DNA of 64,000 nt, from the NCBI GenBank assembly GCA_028714255.1, contig JAQTMR010000001.1, forward strand, positions 248,001-312,000. The letters run 5' to 3'. Under the pieces are notes generated by a model, which saw nothing but the letters and a program-made list of their open reading frames with translations, did no database searches and had not been told where the DNA came from. Both the position numbers and the translations under genes were made by a program. The stretch comes from Phycisphaerae bacterium (GTDB taxonomy: Bacteria; Planctomycetota; Phycisphaerae; Sedimentisphaerales; Anaerobacaceae). This document shows, piece by piece, positions 53,824 through 63,090 of this stretch (its first letter is position 1; the number at the start of each line of letters is the position of its first letter).

Positions 53824-55167
53824 TTATTTTTTTGGCTCTGTGATGAATCCCTCTTTCATCAGCAGCTTGGTTTGCTCTCTCGCAGCTCTTATGATTGCTT
53901 CAGCCCCCTCGTATAGCTTTTCCTTCGTCATCACTTTCCGGGCGATTCCCTGTTTAATCGCCATAGCCCCGACCGCAGCAGCCTCGCGAGGAAATACTTC
54001 CCATTCATCCATAGATGGAATTATGTAATCTTCGCTTAAACCCTTGTCTTCAGCGGTTTTGGCCAATTCTCTTGCCGCTTCGATGCACATCTCGTCGGTT
54101 ATCGTCTCGGCCCTTACGTCAAGAGCGCCTCTGAATATGCCCGGAAAACCCAAAGAGTTATTTATCTGATTCGGAAAATCACTTCGCCCCGTCGCGACAA
54201 TTTTGGCACCAGCCTGTTTCGCCTCCCAGGGCCATATTTCAGGAACAGGATTGGCACAAGCAAAGACAATCGAATCTTTTGACATTTTCGTCAGCCATTC
54301 TTTTGGAATGGTTCCAGGCCCCTGTTTCGAAAGTGAAATCAAAACATCCGCTCCCTCTAATGCCTCGGCTATTGGCCCCTCAAAGCCGGCCTCATTACTA
54401 ATCCGGCAGATATGAGCCTTTTCCTTCAGAGAAGGTTCATTCATTATGTCGTCTCGGCTCTTACCGAGCGGGCCTTTGCTGTCGTACATAATGCATTTTT
54501 TCGCGTCGGCTCCGAACTGAAAAATAAGGTCTGAAATCCTTATATTTGCTGCGCCCGCCCCCATAAAGACAATTTTAACGTCTCCGATATTCTTGCCGAC
54601 CACTTTCAACGCATTAATAAGGCCCGCCAGCGTAACCGTTGCAGTGCCCTGCTGGTCATCGTGCCATACCGGGATTTTGCTTTCCTTTCGCAATCTATCA
54701 AGTATATAGAAACACTTCGGCTGCGATATATCTTCGAGATTAATCCCGCCGAAAGAAGGATTCAAAAGCAGAACGGTCTCTATCAGCTTATCAGGGTCTT
54801 TCGTATCAAGGCATATCGGAAACGCATCTACGCCGCCGAGATACTTATAAATCAGCGCCTTTCCTTCCATAACGGGAAGTGCCGCCTTCGGCCCAATATC
54901 GCCCAGACCGAGCACCCGTGTGCCGTCGCTGACAACGGCTACGCTGTTCCATTTATTTGTCAGCTCGTAAACCATTTCGGGTTCGCTGACAATATCTCTG
55001 CATGCCGACGCCACACCCGGCGTGTACCATACATCGAAATCGTGCATATCTTTCACTCTGCATTTAGCTGTGATAGCAATCTTGCCTTTATAAAACGAAT
55101 GGAGTTTGGAAGCTATCTCCAAAGGTTTCGTTGCTTTTGCTAAAAGTTCTTTTTCATCGTACTTCAT
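53824..55167 (-). CDS. NAD(P)-dependent malic enzyme
   Basis: The 447-residue protein decarboxylates malate to pyruvate, with reduction of NAD(P)+. It has the family blocks YTPGVASACRDI, GLGDIGPKAALPVMEGKALIYK (malic N-domain), and a Rossmann domain with IVFMGAGAANIRISDLI. The metal-binding pattern INLEDISQP and the catalytic lysine in EGKALIYK are intact. It belongs to the short bacterial malic enzyme class without the phosphotransacetylase-like tail. Pyruvate from it can feed PFOR. Cofactor preference cannot be told by eye. It appears to be monocistronic. Confidence 0.95.
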   Translation of the reverse strand: MKYDEKELLAKATKPLEIASKLHSFYKGKIAITAKCRVKDMHDFDVWYTPGVASACRDIVSEPEMVYELTNKWNSVAVVSDGTRVLGLGDIGPKAALPVMEGKALIYKYLGGVDAFPICLDTKDPDKLIETVLLLNPSFGGINLEDISQPKCFYILDRLRKESKIPVWHDDQQGTATVTLAGLINALKVVGKNIGDVKIVFMGAGAANIRISDLIFQFGADAKKCIMYDSKGPLGKSRDDIMNEPSLKEKAHICRISNEAGFEGPIAEALEGADVLISLSKQGPGTIPKEWLTKMSKDSIVFACANPVPEIWPWEAKQAGAKIVATGRSDFPNQINNSLGFPGIFRGALDVRAETITDEMCIEAARELAKTAEDKGLSEDYIIPSMDEWEVFPREAAAVGAMAIKQGIARKVMTKEKLYEGAEAIIRAAREQTKLLMKEGFITEPKK

Positions 55168-55416
55168 ATTCTCAAATTCTCCTGGTTAGACAATCCAGTT
55201 ATTATATGCAGATACCAGCCCCCTGCCAGTAAAAAGTAACGCGGAATCCGCCCGCGGTGAGCTTGTCGAACCGGTCGAAATGACTTTGCATTGGTGGGTT
55301 ATTCCCTTTTTTTAAGCTTTCTTAAAATCACCGCACCGAGGACAAACTCATCGCTCGTGGCCTGTGACTTGAGGATAGTAAAAAACAGCACGCTGCCTCT
55401 ATGCTCCCTAATACAA

Positions 55417-55833
55417 CTACGAACGGTTATGCCCAGACGAATCTTTTAAAATGATAAATAGAGCTAAAGAAGGGATGAGTATGGCTATATATTCGAGCAA
55501 AAGGCAAGAAAGATTTATTTTGTGTGGAAGATATAAACGGTCGTTTTCAATATCATAGTAAACAAGGGGAGAGAACTCGGTATAAGTATAATAAATCGGC
55601 TCATGGAGACCAATAAGTCCGCTGGCTTTCTCAACAGGCGGGAAAAGCGTTACAAGAAATAACAGGCCAAGAGTTGTAAAAAGTACGATTTTTTGGTTAC
55701 GGTTCATAAGAGGTATTTTCTGCAACACACCCTTTGCAGGTAAAGCCCCGTTACTCGCCAACAGTTCACGACAATATTTGCATTTAATAGCTTCGTCTTG
55801 TATATCTTCTGCACAATAAGGGCATTTTTTCAT
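55417..55833 (-). CDS. Small zinc-ribbon membrane protein
   Basis: The 138-residue product begins with a zinc ribbon CPYCAEDIQDEAIKCKYC (residues 4-21), then has two hydrophobic helices (about residues 46-63 and 112-130). The zinc ribbon resembles the small zinc-ribbon domains fused to membrane segments in many bacteria. No function is known. The gene is flanked by non-coding DNA and may be expressed on its own. Confidence 0.7.
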   Translation of the reverse strand: MKKCPYCAEDIQDEAIKCKYCRELLASNGALPAKGVLQKIPLMNRNQKIVLFTTLGLLFLVTLFPPVEKASGLIGLHEPIYYTYTEFSPLVYYDIENDRLYLPHKINLSCLLLEYIAILIPSLALFIILKDSSGHNRS

Positions 55834-55939
55834 TTTGACCTCCCTACAAAAAACTGTTTCTTTCTTAACATGACCGCACCAAAGCCTAAGCTGCCTTTGA
55901 AAATGACCCGTCCCGGACGCGTCCTGTGCGGATGCTGTA

Positions 55940-57103
55940 TTATATGCATTTTACTTTTTTACATAGATTCATTAATATTTCAAAAATAAATGTTTCTAAG
56001 TTATTTCTGATATCACATATATATTTTTCGCCATCAATTAAATCAAAATTAGTATTTATTTTCCCATTGTATCTTAAAATAGATCTGCCGAGGACATCAA
56101 AAATTTCGTGTGCTTCTACTTCAGAGTCTTTATTTGTTTTAAACCTGCTAGACTTTTGTCTTTGTCCGCCAATTACTGGTATATCTTCAAGCCAAATTAG
56201 AATTGATTTACCTTTCGTAGGCAACCTAGGGATACCAACAATAACCGTATTTTCTTTTTTACCACCCGAATTTTCTCTCAAGTTATATTTTGAATGTGCG
56301 GAAATCATAATATAATGAGTTGTAGAATCTCTTCTTGTCTTGAGGTCGTCAATCCAAGAATTTTCCGCATTTTCAATTAGTTTAGATAACTCTTTAAATC
56401 CAGTTTTATCCCTTGTTATTTTATGAATCCCAGAAAGACTATGACATTGTTCACTTCCTTTCAGAAAAGAAGATGTAAACCTTGCAGTAACATCGAAAAG
56501 GCTTGCTACTGTGGACAGATATGATTCAAATTCATTTTCAACCTTTAAATCTCTTAGAGATAGTTCAAAAGACTCTTCGTTGACTTTAAAGAATTTCTTT
56601 TTTTTATTTTTTTCCTTCTTCATGGATTTTATGGCATTTTCAAGATTTTTCTTATGAGCACCTACAACATTTAGCCATTCTTCATAACGATAAAGAGAAC
56701 CAAGATATTTTCTTTTTAAGGTACCCAATCTACTTAAATATTCATTGATATCTATGACAATGTTTGGATTTGATACACTGTTTCTTGGTATTAGTTGATC
56801 AAAAATCAAATCAATCCTAGATGCTGACTCAAGATATTTTGCATAAGACTCTTTATCGATTTTAGGAGGAGTAAATATTATTTCTTCCGGTCTACAAACC
56901 ATAATTATTTGCTTATACCCGTATAATGTAATAATAGACAACACAATACTTATGGCACAGGTGATTATGGCATAAGTCCGGACTGATTTTATGTCGGCAT
57001 TGTGGTAATAGCAACAAGAAATTTTGCTGTTGCGTCCTCCAGTTCGGCCCTCTTTTTTATTTACTTCGGGCCTTCGCCCCTGTGTAATACTAATGTTCCT
57101 CAT
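55940..57103 (-). CDS. HEPN-like membrane protein with start inside repeat element C
   Basis: The 387-residue frame starts at ATG 57103, inside palindromic element C; residues 1 to about 27 are encoded by that element. No better start was found before the transmembrane helix (about residues 44-63). A charged helical region (about 85-250) leads to RDSTTH (Arg258 to His263), which matches the Rx4H catalytic motif of HEPN RNases. A further 120-residue domain follows. The gene is strongly AT-rich compared with neighbours. HEPN domains occur in toxins and anti-phage effectors, but no partner antitoxin is visible here. Function is inferred only. Confidence 0.55.
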   Translation of the reverse strand: MRNISITQGRRPEVNKKEGRTGGRNSKISCCYYHNADIKSVRTYAIITCAISIVLSIITLYGYKQIIMVCRPEEIIFTPPKIDKESYAKYLESASRIDLIFDQLIPRNSVSNPNIVIDINEYLSRLGTLKRKYLGSLYRYEEWLNVVGAHKKNLENAIKSMKKEKNKKKKFFKVNEESFELSLRDLKVENEFESYLSTVASLFDVTARFTSSFLKGSEQCHSLSGIHKITRDKTGFKELSKLIENAENSWIDDLKTRRDSTTHYIMISAHSKYNLRENSGGKKENTVIVGIPRLPTKGKSILIWLEDIPVIGGQRQKSSRFKTNKDSEVEAHEIFDVLGRSILRYNGKINTNFDLIDGEKYICDIRNNLETFIFEILMNLCKKVKCI

Positions 57104-57127
57104 CCTGCCTACGGAAACAACAGCAAC
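57024..57127 (-). repeat. Palindromic element, copy C
   Basis: Read on the minus strand, this 104-base element begins GTTGCTGTT and ends AACAGCAA. Its last 26 bases are identical to copy B (24442-24467), and the terminal inverted repeat and CGAAGTAA block are shared. It contains the predicted start codon and first codons of the HEPN-like gene. Confidence 0.8.
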
Positions 57128-57137
57128 TATATTTTTT

Positions 57138-57870
57138 CTCTGCGTCCTCCGCGTCCTCTGCGGTAAAATAATTCGTGCTTATTTGTGTTTATTCGTGGTT
57201 AATTTTTCTTTCCCTATCCCCTAACCCCTAAACCCTACACCCTATATTCTTTTCAATCAAAATCGTTTCTACCCCGAAACCAAATCCGGCTGATTTAATT
57301 TTTTTTAATCCTCTCCATATAACTATTTGCGATTTTCTATCATCTCAAAACCCCATTATTTTCGACCAAACGCGCATCTCCGCCCTACTAAGGAGGACGT
57401 CTTTTTACGAAACGTTAGGTGTAGTTAATGCTTTTTTTAGTCAGCTTCATAAGAAGGCCATTTTTATGGCCTTGTGGACGAAGGCAAAGCTTTGTGACAA
57501 AGCTTGCTTTGGGAGCAAAATTTGCCAAGTACACGAAGCCGACTAAAATCCCACTGCGTAATCTGCGAAATCAGCGTCAAAAAATCCGTGAAAATCTGTG
57601 TTAATCCGTGGTTAACTTTTCTCTGCGTCCTCCGCGTTCTCTCCGGTAAAAAATTATGTCCATTCGTGTTTATTCGTGGCTAATTAAAAAATCCGTGTAA
57701 ATCCGTGCTAATCCGTGGTTAATTTTTCTTTGTGTCTTAGGGCCTTCGTGGCTAAAATTTTTCCCCTGCGAAATCAGCGTCAAAAAATCCGTGTCAATCA
57801 GTGTGAATCCGTGAAATCTGTGTCTAATTTTCCTTCGTGCCTTTGCGCCTTAGTGGCTAAAAGCGGATCA
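57138..57870. repeat. Cluster of short dispersed repeats
   Basis: This non-coding stretch holds many related units: CTCTGCGTCCTCCGCGT (twice), TTTATTCGTGGnTAAT (twice) and AATCCGTGGTTAA-like pieces (several). A perfect 28-base direct repeat also occurs at 57563-57590 and 57766-57793. Units of the same style are seen at 24604-24631. No gene was accepted here. Confidence 0.75.
57435..57548. repeat. Cloverleaf-like palindromic element
   Basis: TTTTAGTCAGCTTC (57435-57448) pairs with GAAGCCGACTAAAA (57535-57548) with one mismatch. Inside lie AAGGCCAT/ATGGCCTT (57454-57461 with 57466-57473) and AAGCTTTG/CAAAGCTT (57487-57494 with 57498-57505, TGA loop). GGCAAA/TTTGCC (57483-57488 with 57521-57526) overlaps the last stem by two bases. 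The symmetry is far beyond chance; it could be a transcribed structured RNA or a REP-like mobile unit. Confidence 0.7.
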
Positions 57871-58074
57871 ATCAAAACAACTAATTTATGCAAAACGAAC
57901 CCAATTTGGGATATGGCGGAAATGTATTTAACCTTCTATTTGATAATGACTAATAACGAAAAACTATGAACAATGAACCATCGAAAACAAACCCAAAACA
58001 AAGCCAAACAAAGCCAATTTCAAAAGGCAGGGAAAATTGTAACTATGGCTTATTTGTACTATAGCACAATAATA
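57871..58074. other. Non-coding stretch next to ccsA
   Basis: No convincing gene was seen here. Short frames run through this AT-rich stretch without ribosome sites or family resemblance. Confidence 0.4.
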
Positions 58075-58863
58075 TCAGCTTGCGTAGGTGTGCAGGCCGA
58101 TGAAGAGTTTAGAGAGATTCACCCAAAGAAGCGTTATCACAATAACCGCCATACCGGCAATCGCCCAGATGCTGTTCGCGCGCGGACGAGTTTTGCCGAA
58201 CATATATCTAAAATGAAAATATCCGACGTAAACCAACCACGATGCCAAAGACCAGAGTTCCTTCGGGTCCCAGCCCCAATAATCGCCCCATGCGAGTTTG
58301 CCCCAGACGCTTCCGAGTATCAGCCCCAGCGTCAACAGCGGAAAGCCCGTGCAAATCATCCGATAGGTTGCATCTTCATAAGGCAGAAGGTTTTCCTTCT
58401 GCGCAACGCCCGCAAGCTGACAGCCTGCTTGATAAGCGGCCTTGGCCATAAAAATATACGAGAGAATATAAACCGCAACGTGCGGCCCGAACAGCCAGCT
58501 TTGCAAAGCAGGCGGCAGATGCTGCGGCTCTGCGCTAAAGATAAAACCGGCCGGGAAAAGCACTATCGCCCCTATGAGCATATCCGCCGGGCTGCCGCCT
58601 ACACGCAAAACACGCCGGCAAAACAGCGAAACCGGATAAATCAGCATACCCAGACTCAAAAACACCTCGAAAAGATTTTGAAATGGTATATGCCCGACGT
58701 GAAACCAGCGATACATAAAAGCAAAAACCGAAACAGCAAAACCGAATACGTATAAAAATCGACCGGCCCTTTGCAGACGAATTACTGTCGCCAAAAACGC
58801 GAATAAATACGCAGCGATAGTAATATAAATCAGCATGCCCTGAAATGTATATTTAATATCCAT
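58075..58863 (-). CDS. ccsA: Cytochrome c biogenesis protein CcsA/ResC
   Basis: The 262-residue protein has about eight transmembrane helices and the heme-handling WWD motif WGDYWGWDPKELWSLASW (about residues 190-207), plus conserved His residues (GPHVAVYILSY, and GLHTYAS at the C-terminus). It forms the heme export and ligation complex with ResB (system II maturation). It overlaps the ResB-like gene by 11 bases, so the two are coupled. No cytochrome c gene is visible in the window. Confidence 0.93.
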   Translation of the reverse strand: MDIKYTFQGMLIYITIAAYLFAFLATVIRLQRAGRFLYVFGFAVSVFAFMYRWFHVGHIPFQNLFEVFLSLGMLIYPVSLFCRRVLRVGGSPADMLIGAIVLFPAGFIFSAEPQHLPPALQSWLFGPHVAVYILSYIFMAKAAYQAGCQLAGVAQKENLLPYEDATYRMICTGFPLLTLGLILGSVWGKLAWGDYWGWDPKELWSLASWLVYVGYFHFRYMFGKTRPRANSIWAIAGMAVIVITLLWVNLSKLFIGLHTYAS

Positions 58864-59881
58864 TTACACCCCCTTCGCTCCTTCTCTTCGCAAAAACTCG
58901 CCTTAGCCAGAAATGCCAAAATACGCCGGCTACTAACAGCAAATATCCCGAATAGACAAGCCAAAGGCCCGAATCGGAAACAACGGAAAGAACCGTATAT
59001 CTGTGCGCCCGGGTATCGTAAGAGCTTTGATAAAAATGATAGCCGCCGAAATGCAGCGGATGATTTACCTCGATATTTTTCTCGGCGACGACCTTGCCGT
59101 CTTTAATGACCTGAACTTCGCTTATATAATCCCGGATGGACCTGCGATAGCTCAGCAGGAATTGGTCCCCCGGGTAGGTATAATTCGGGAACTTCTCAAA
59201 TACGTATCTGGTAGCTATGGTCTTGTCGGGGTTTTGAATCATAATCTCAAGGGCGGGATTATAACCTGCCTGCCGGTCGTCTGTAACAGTCTCTTTGCCG
59301 CCGTCGCTTGATATCCTGAAATTCTCGAACACCCTTACAATCGTTATGGTGCCTAAATCAGTACCTATGGAACATGTGTTTCCCACCGCGACCGGGATTT
59401 TACTCCTGCCTTGAGCAGTTACTATTTCGAGATATTCGGGCTTGTAGAATTCAACACGGAAGTCCTTAAGTTTGATATGGAAGGGCAATTCTACGGTTCG
59501 ATAGCTGTCCTCCATGCTGATACGGTTCTCCGAATCCCCCTCATGAATTATCATATACCCCGTCTGGACGTTATCAGTCCCCAAAAGCCGGCTCCGTAGC
59601 TCAAGACCAGCTTGCGAACCCCAAATGGCGCCTACAAGAACAAGGATACAGCCCGCGTGTATCAGCAAAAGCCCCCTCGGACGAACCAACCAGCGAAATA
59701 CCACTAAGGCCCCCGCCAAAAGGGCCGTTAAAGCCAGCCAGTAAGCGGATAACACAGGGCTGTTAAAAAAGGCCTTTGCCCGCTCTGGACCTATAAAAGC
59801 GCCATAAATGGCCATAAAAACCAATAAAACGGCCATCACCAGCCCGGCCAACATCAAGGCACTTTTGAGCTTTTCCTTCAT
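58853..59881 (-). CDS. resB: ResB-like cytochrome c biogenesis protein
   Basis: The 342-residue protein has three N-terminal hydrophobic helices (about residues 8-95), a large extracytoplasmic domain and a final helix (about 310-330). The IEVNHPLHFGGYHFYQSSYD block near the C-terminus is typical of ResB/Ccs1. It is the partner of CcsA, guiding apocytochrome to heme. It lies directly before ccsA with an overlap, as expected for a split system II. It is shorter than many ResB proteins. Confidence 0.88.
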   Translation of the reverse strand: MKEKLKSALMLAGLVMAVLLVFMAIYGAFIGPERAKAFFNSPVLSAYWLALTALLAGALVVFRWLVRPRGLLLIHAGCILVLVGAIWGSQAGLELRSRLLGTDNVQTGYMIIHEGDSENRISMEDSYRTVELPFHIKLKDFRVEFYKPEYLEIVTAQGRSKIPVAVGNTCSIGTDLGTITIVRVFENFRISSDGGKETVTDDRQAGYNPALEIMIQNPDKTIATRYVFEKFPNYTYPGDQFLLSYRRSIRDYISEVQVIKDGKVVAEKNIEVNHPLHFGGYHFYQSSYDTRAHRYTVLSVVSDSGLWLVYSGYLLLVAGVFWHFWLRRVFAKRRSEGGVNGY

Positions 59882-59914
59882 AATATATCCTATAATAGCC
59901 TGCCATTGTTTTAC

Positions 59915-59944
59915 TTGACAAATCAGGCCAAATCGTGCTATAAT
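59915..59944 (+). promoter_or_regulatory. Promoter of the FHA-GAF gene
   Basis: A perfect TTGACA (59915-59920) and a perfect TATAAT (59939-59944) are separated by 18 bases. It lies about 70 bases before the TTG start at 60013. Confidence 0.7.
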
Positions 59945-60012
59945 AGACTATTCAGACTTTTAACCCAAATGCAGGGTACCAGCTTTTCCGGAGCCCTTAG
60001 GGAGGATGACTA

Positions 60013-60975
60013 TTGCGTTTGGTTGTAAAACAAAATGGCCGTACTGTCAATGACCTTGTGTTCGACAAAGGACCTGTTTATATAGGCAGGCAGGAAAAAA
60101 ACCAGGTTTTTTTGAACAACGCCGCGGTCTCAAGACAGCATGCCGTAATCTTTAACACGCAGGACAGCCAATGGACGGTCGAAGACCTCGACTCTGCCAA
60201 CAAAACATATCTCAATGACCGGGCAATTCACAAAGCCGATATTAAAACCGGCGATTGTCTTCGCATAATTGACTATATCATCGAAATCAATCTTGATGGC
60301 CAGTCGGAAAAACCTGCGACCAGGGCCGTCGAACCACCTGTGGTGAGCAAAGTCGAACCAGGCAAGGCAGATGACGCTAAAAAAACCGATAAACCCGCTC
60401 GTTCGGAAGATACGCTCGCAGCACCACAATCCAGCAGCGGCCCGCAGGTTATAGAAAGAAGGCTGGATACCACCGACGCTCCGCCTGTAAGATTGCCCGC
60501 CCATAGAGCCATGGATTTGCTGCAGGCCAACGAGGCTATCGGCAAAGCCGGTAACATCGACGAACTGCTGCTCGCATTACTGGATACTACATCAAAGCAA
60601 CTGGGGACATATCATAACTGGTGCGCACTGAGAAGTGGGCCTGATGGTCCGATGACATTTCACGCCGGCAGAACCCGGCAGGGACAAGCACTGGATCTGA
60701 ACACCATAAAATTTAATGAAAAAATCAACGAGGCAATCGAGAAACGCCGCTTTCTCCTTTTTATCTTTTCGAAAGATATGACCAAAGATGACAAAGGCCA
60801 GATTCGCTCCGTGGTGATAGCGCCTATCATAGGCCCCGCAGGCTGCTTCGGCGTGTTATACGCCAACAACACATTCCGCGACGACCACTATAGCCTCAGT
60901 GATTTAGACTATCTTATGCTGCTCGGAATGCACATAGCCTCTGCTGTGCAAAAAATAACAAACTGTGGTTACTAA
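60013..60975 (+). CDS. FHA and GAF domain signalling protein
   Basis: The 320-residue product starts with TTG at 60013, seven bases after GGAGG. An FHA domain covers about residues 1-95, with YIGRQEKN and VSRQHAV (Gly25-Arg26, Ser40, His43), the residues that hold phosphothreonine. A Pro/Lys-rich linker (about 95-165) leads to a GAF-type sensor domain (about 170-318; GNIDELLLALLDTTSKQLG and VVIAPIIGPAGCFGVLYANN). It probably reads phosphorylation by a Ser/Thr kinase and a small ligand; no output domain is present. It is monocistronic. Confidence 0.85.
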   Translation: MRLVVKQNGRTVNDLVFDKGPVYIGRQEKNQVFLNNAAVSRQHAVIFNTQDSQWTVEDLDSANKTYLNDRAIHKADIKTGDCLRIIDYIIEINLDGQSEKPATRAVEPPVVSKVEPGKADDAKKTDKPARSEDTLAAPQSSSGPQVIERRLDTTDAPPVRLPAHRAMDLLQANEAIGKAGNIDELLLALLDTTSKQLGTYHNWCALRSGPDGPMTFHAGRTRQGQALDLNTIKFNEKINEAIEKRRFLLFIFSKDMTKDDKGQIRSVVIAPIIGPAGCFGVLYANNTFRDDHYSLSDLDYLMLLGMHIASAVQKITNCGY

Positions 60976-61001
60976 TTGTTAATCACCGCCATCCTCGAAT
61001 T

Positions 61002-61562
61002 CTATGGCCTTTTATACCTGCCCATCAACTGTCCCTGCCCGAGAATGTGTCCTTCCATCGCTTTCAGCAAATCACTTTTTTTGACCCCGGCAGCTAAATC
61101 AAGCTTCGTATCGAGCGCATAAATCTTAAAGTAGTATCTGTGTGTGCCGGTCGGCGGGCAGGGGCTGCCATAACCAATCCCGCGGGAGTCGTTAATGCCC
61201 TGTCTGGCGCCGTTGGCAAGGGTCTTGTCCGAAGGAATGTTTTCCTCAAGCTCTCTCGTATCGGCCGGCATATTAAACAAAACCCAGTGTACCCACGTCT
61301 CCTTCCGTGCATCCGGGTCGTCGGATATAAGAGCGATGCTCTTTGTCCCATCAGGAACACCATCCCATTGCAGCGGCGGAGAAATCTCCAAGCCGTCGCA
61401 GGTGTACTTTGCTGGTATCGAACCGCCCTCGGTAAACGCCGAACTTGTAACCTTGATTTCCATTTTTTGACCTCCAACTGCTTCAGAATCCGTTTGTTCA
61501 CTGCCTTCGCATAAAGAAAACGTTAACAGCATCATTACTAAAACAATAATTTTTCGTGGCAT
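61002..61562 (-). CDS. YbhB/YbcL-type PEBP-family protein, secreted
   Basis: The 186-residue product has a signal segment (about residues 3-18) and a PEBP fold (phosphatidylethanolamine-binding protein-like). SPPLQWDGVPDGTKSIALISDDPDA and WVHWVLFNMPADTREL are present, as is the HRYYFKIYALDTKL block. PEBP homologues in bacteria have unknown ligands. It starts 13 bases after the NCS2 permease and is probably co-transcribed. Secretion is a common variant. Confidence 0.88.
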   Translation of the reverse strand: MPRKIIVLVMMLLTFSLCEGSEQTDSEAVGGQKMEIKVTSSAFTEGGSIPAKYTCDGLEISPPLQWDGVPDGTKSIALISDDPDARKETWVHWVLFNMPADTRELEENIPSDKTLANGARQGINDSRGIGYGSPCPPTGTHRYYFKIYALDTKLDLAAGVKKSDLLKAMEGHILGQGQLMGRYKRP

Positions 61563-61575
61563 AATACTCTCGCCT

Positions 61576-62904
61576 CTAAAAAATAGACCTCAGGTATTCA
61601 ATCATACCTGCGAAGTGGTCCAATGTCAAAAAAAACAGTGACAAAATCACGATGACCCACATCGCTGGCTTGACCTCTCCACCCTTGCCAGATACCGTCT
61701 TTATAAGAGCAAACGAGATAAACCCAAAAGCCAAACCCGTACTGATGCTGTAACTTAGGGCAATCATCACCATTATGATAAACGCAGGGAACGCTTCCTC
61801 GACATTCGAAAAGTCAATTTTCCTGACCTCTTTCATCATAAACAATCCCACCATAATAAGAGCCGGCGCCGTCGCGTACCCCGGCACTACTTTCACAATC
61901 GGAACAAACAATAGCGCCAGCAAAAACAATGCGCCTGTAACTATCGAGGCCAATCCCGTCCGTCCGCCCTGTTCTATCCCAGCCGCCGATTCGACGTATG
62001 AAGTCGTGGTCGATGTCCCCATCACCGCGCCTATCATAGTCGCAATCGCGTCTATCCCCAGCAGCCTGTCCAGCCCCTTGATTTTCCCTTCTTTATCGAC
62101 CATATTCGCCTGGTGACAGCACGCCACAAGCGTCCCGATACTGTCGAACATATCCATAAACATCAAAGTAAAGATACTTCCCCAAAAGCCCCATTTCAAA
62201 GCGCCGAAAATTTTCAATTGCAGCGCAATCGCCGTTATATCAAAATGCAATGAGATAAACTTATCAGGCAAAACAGTTTCTTCATCGAACATAATCGCCA
62301 GGGCCGTTGATGTCAGGATTCCGACAACGAGACCGCCGCTGATTTTTCTCATCTCGAAAAAAATCATAACCAGTAAACCCGCAAAACCGATAAGAACCGT
62401 TTTTGTTAAAGGCCCCGCCTTTACAAGCGTATGCTCGTCGCCCACAACCACGCCCAATTTGACCAGCCCTATGAAAGTAATAAACAGCCCGATACCGACG
62501 GCAATCGCCGAAATAATAGACGCCGGTATTGCCTCGACTATTCTCTTTCGCAGCCCCAGCAACGTCAGCAGCAGAAACAACAATCCCGACAGAAACACCG
62601 CCCCCAGCGCCGTCTGCCAGTCCATTTTCTCCGACACTACCAGATAAGCGAAAAAAGCATTAAGCCCCATACCCGGAGCCATAGCTATCGGTGCGTTTGC
62701 GAATATCCCAACGATGATAGTACCGATTGCGCTGACTATGCAGGTAACAGCGATTAGGGCCTCTTTGTCCATACCCGTTGAACTTAGAATCAGTGGATTG
62801 GCAAAGATAATGTAGGCCATCGTAAGAAATGTCGTCAGCCCCGCCACAATCTCGACTTTTACGCTGGTTTGTCTCTGTTTCAGATGAAAAACAGAATCGC
62901 CCAT
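61576..62904 (-). CDS. NCS2-family purine permease (AzgA-like)
   Basis: I start at ATG 62904, behind GGGAGG, giving 442 residues; the frame continues upstream to 63048 without a signal. The protein has about twelve helices. The N-terminal block EIVAGLTTFLTMAYIIFANPLIL and MAPGMGLNAFFAYLVV, and the TSTTTSYVESAAGIEQGGRTGL block, match the adenine/guanine/hypoxanthine branch of NCS2. It imports purine bases with proton symport. It is divergent from typA. Confidence 0.92.
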   Translation of the reverse strand: MGDSVFHLKQRQTSVKVEIVAGLTTFLTMAYIIFANPLILSSTGMDKEALIAVTCIVSAIGTIIVGIFANAPIAMAPGMGLNAFFAYLVVSEKMDWQTALGAVFLSGLLFLLLTLLGLRKRIVEAIPASIISAIAVGIGLFITFIGLVKLGVVVGDEHTLVKAGPLTKTVLIGFAGLLVMIFFEMRKISGGLVVGILTSTALAIMFDEETVLPDKFISLHFDITAIALQLKIFGALKWGFWGSIFTLMFMDMFDSIGTLVACCHQANMVDKEGKIKGLDRLLGIDAIATMIGAVMGTSTTTSYVESAAGIEQGGRTGLASIVTGALFLLALLFVPIVKVVPGYATAPALIMVGLFMMKEVRKIDFSNVEEAFPAFIIMVMIALSYSISTGLAFGFISFALIKTVSGKGGEVKPAMWVIVILSLFFLTLDHFAGMIEYLRSIF

Positions 62905-62989
62905 AATGTTGCCTCCCTGAACGTCATTTTCCTTTAATGTCTCATTGCGTACCAAAGCATCAAATCGCAATTTTCCCTTATATCTTATC

Positions 62990-63017
62990 TTGACATCCGC
63001 AAAAAACAATGTAAAAT
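62990..63017 (+). promoter_or_regulatory. Promoter of typA
   Basis: TTGACA (62990-62995) and TAAAAT (63012-63017) are 16 bases apart, about 75 bases before ATG 63091. Confidence 0.55.
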
Positions 63018-63090
63018 AGCTTCTTTCCGTAACAGGGATTAAAACCAATCCTGATTATATTCACTGTTAAGATTCTTTTTGGGATTTTTT

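Noticed and set aside
57410-57422. GTTAGGT core resembling an integron attC site (GTTRRRY)
   Set aside because: No matching RYYYAAC partner at the correct distance and no integrase or cassette array was seen.
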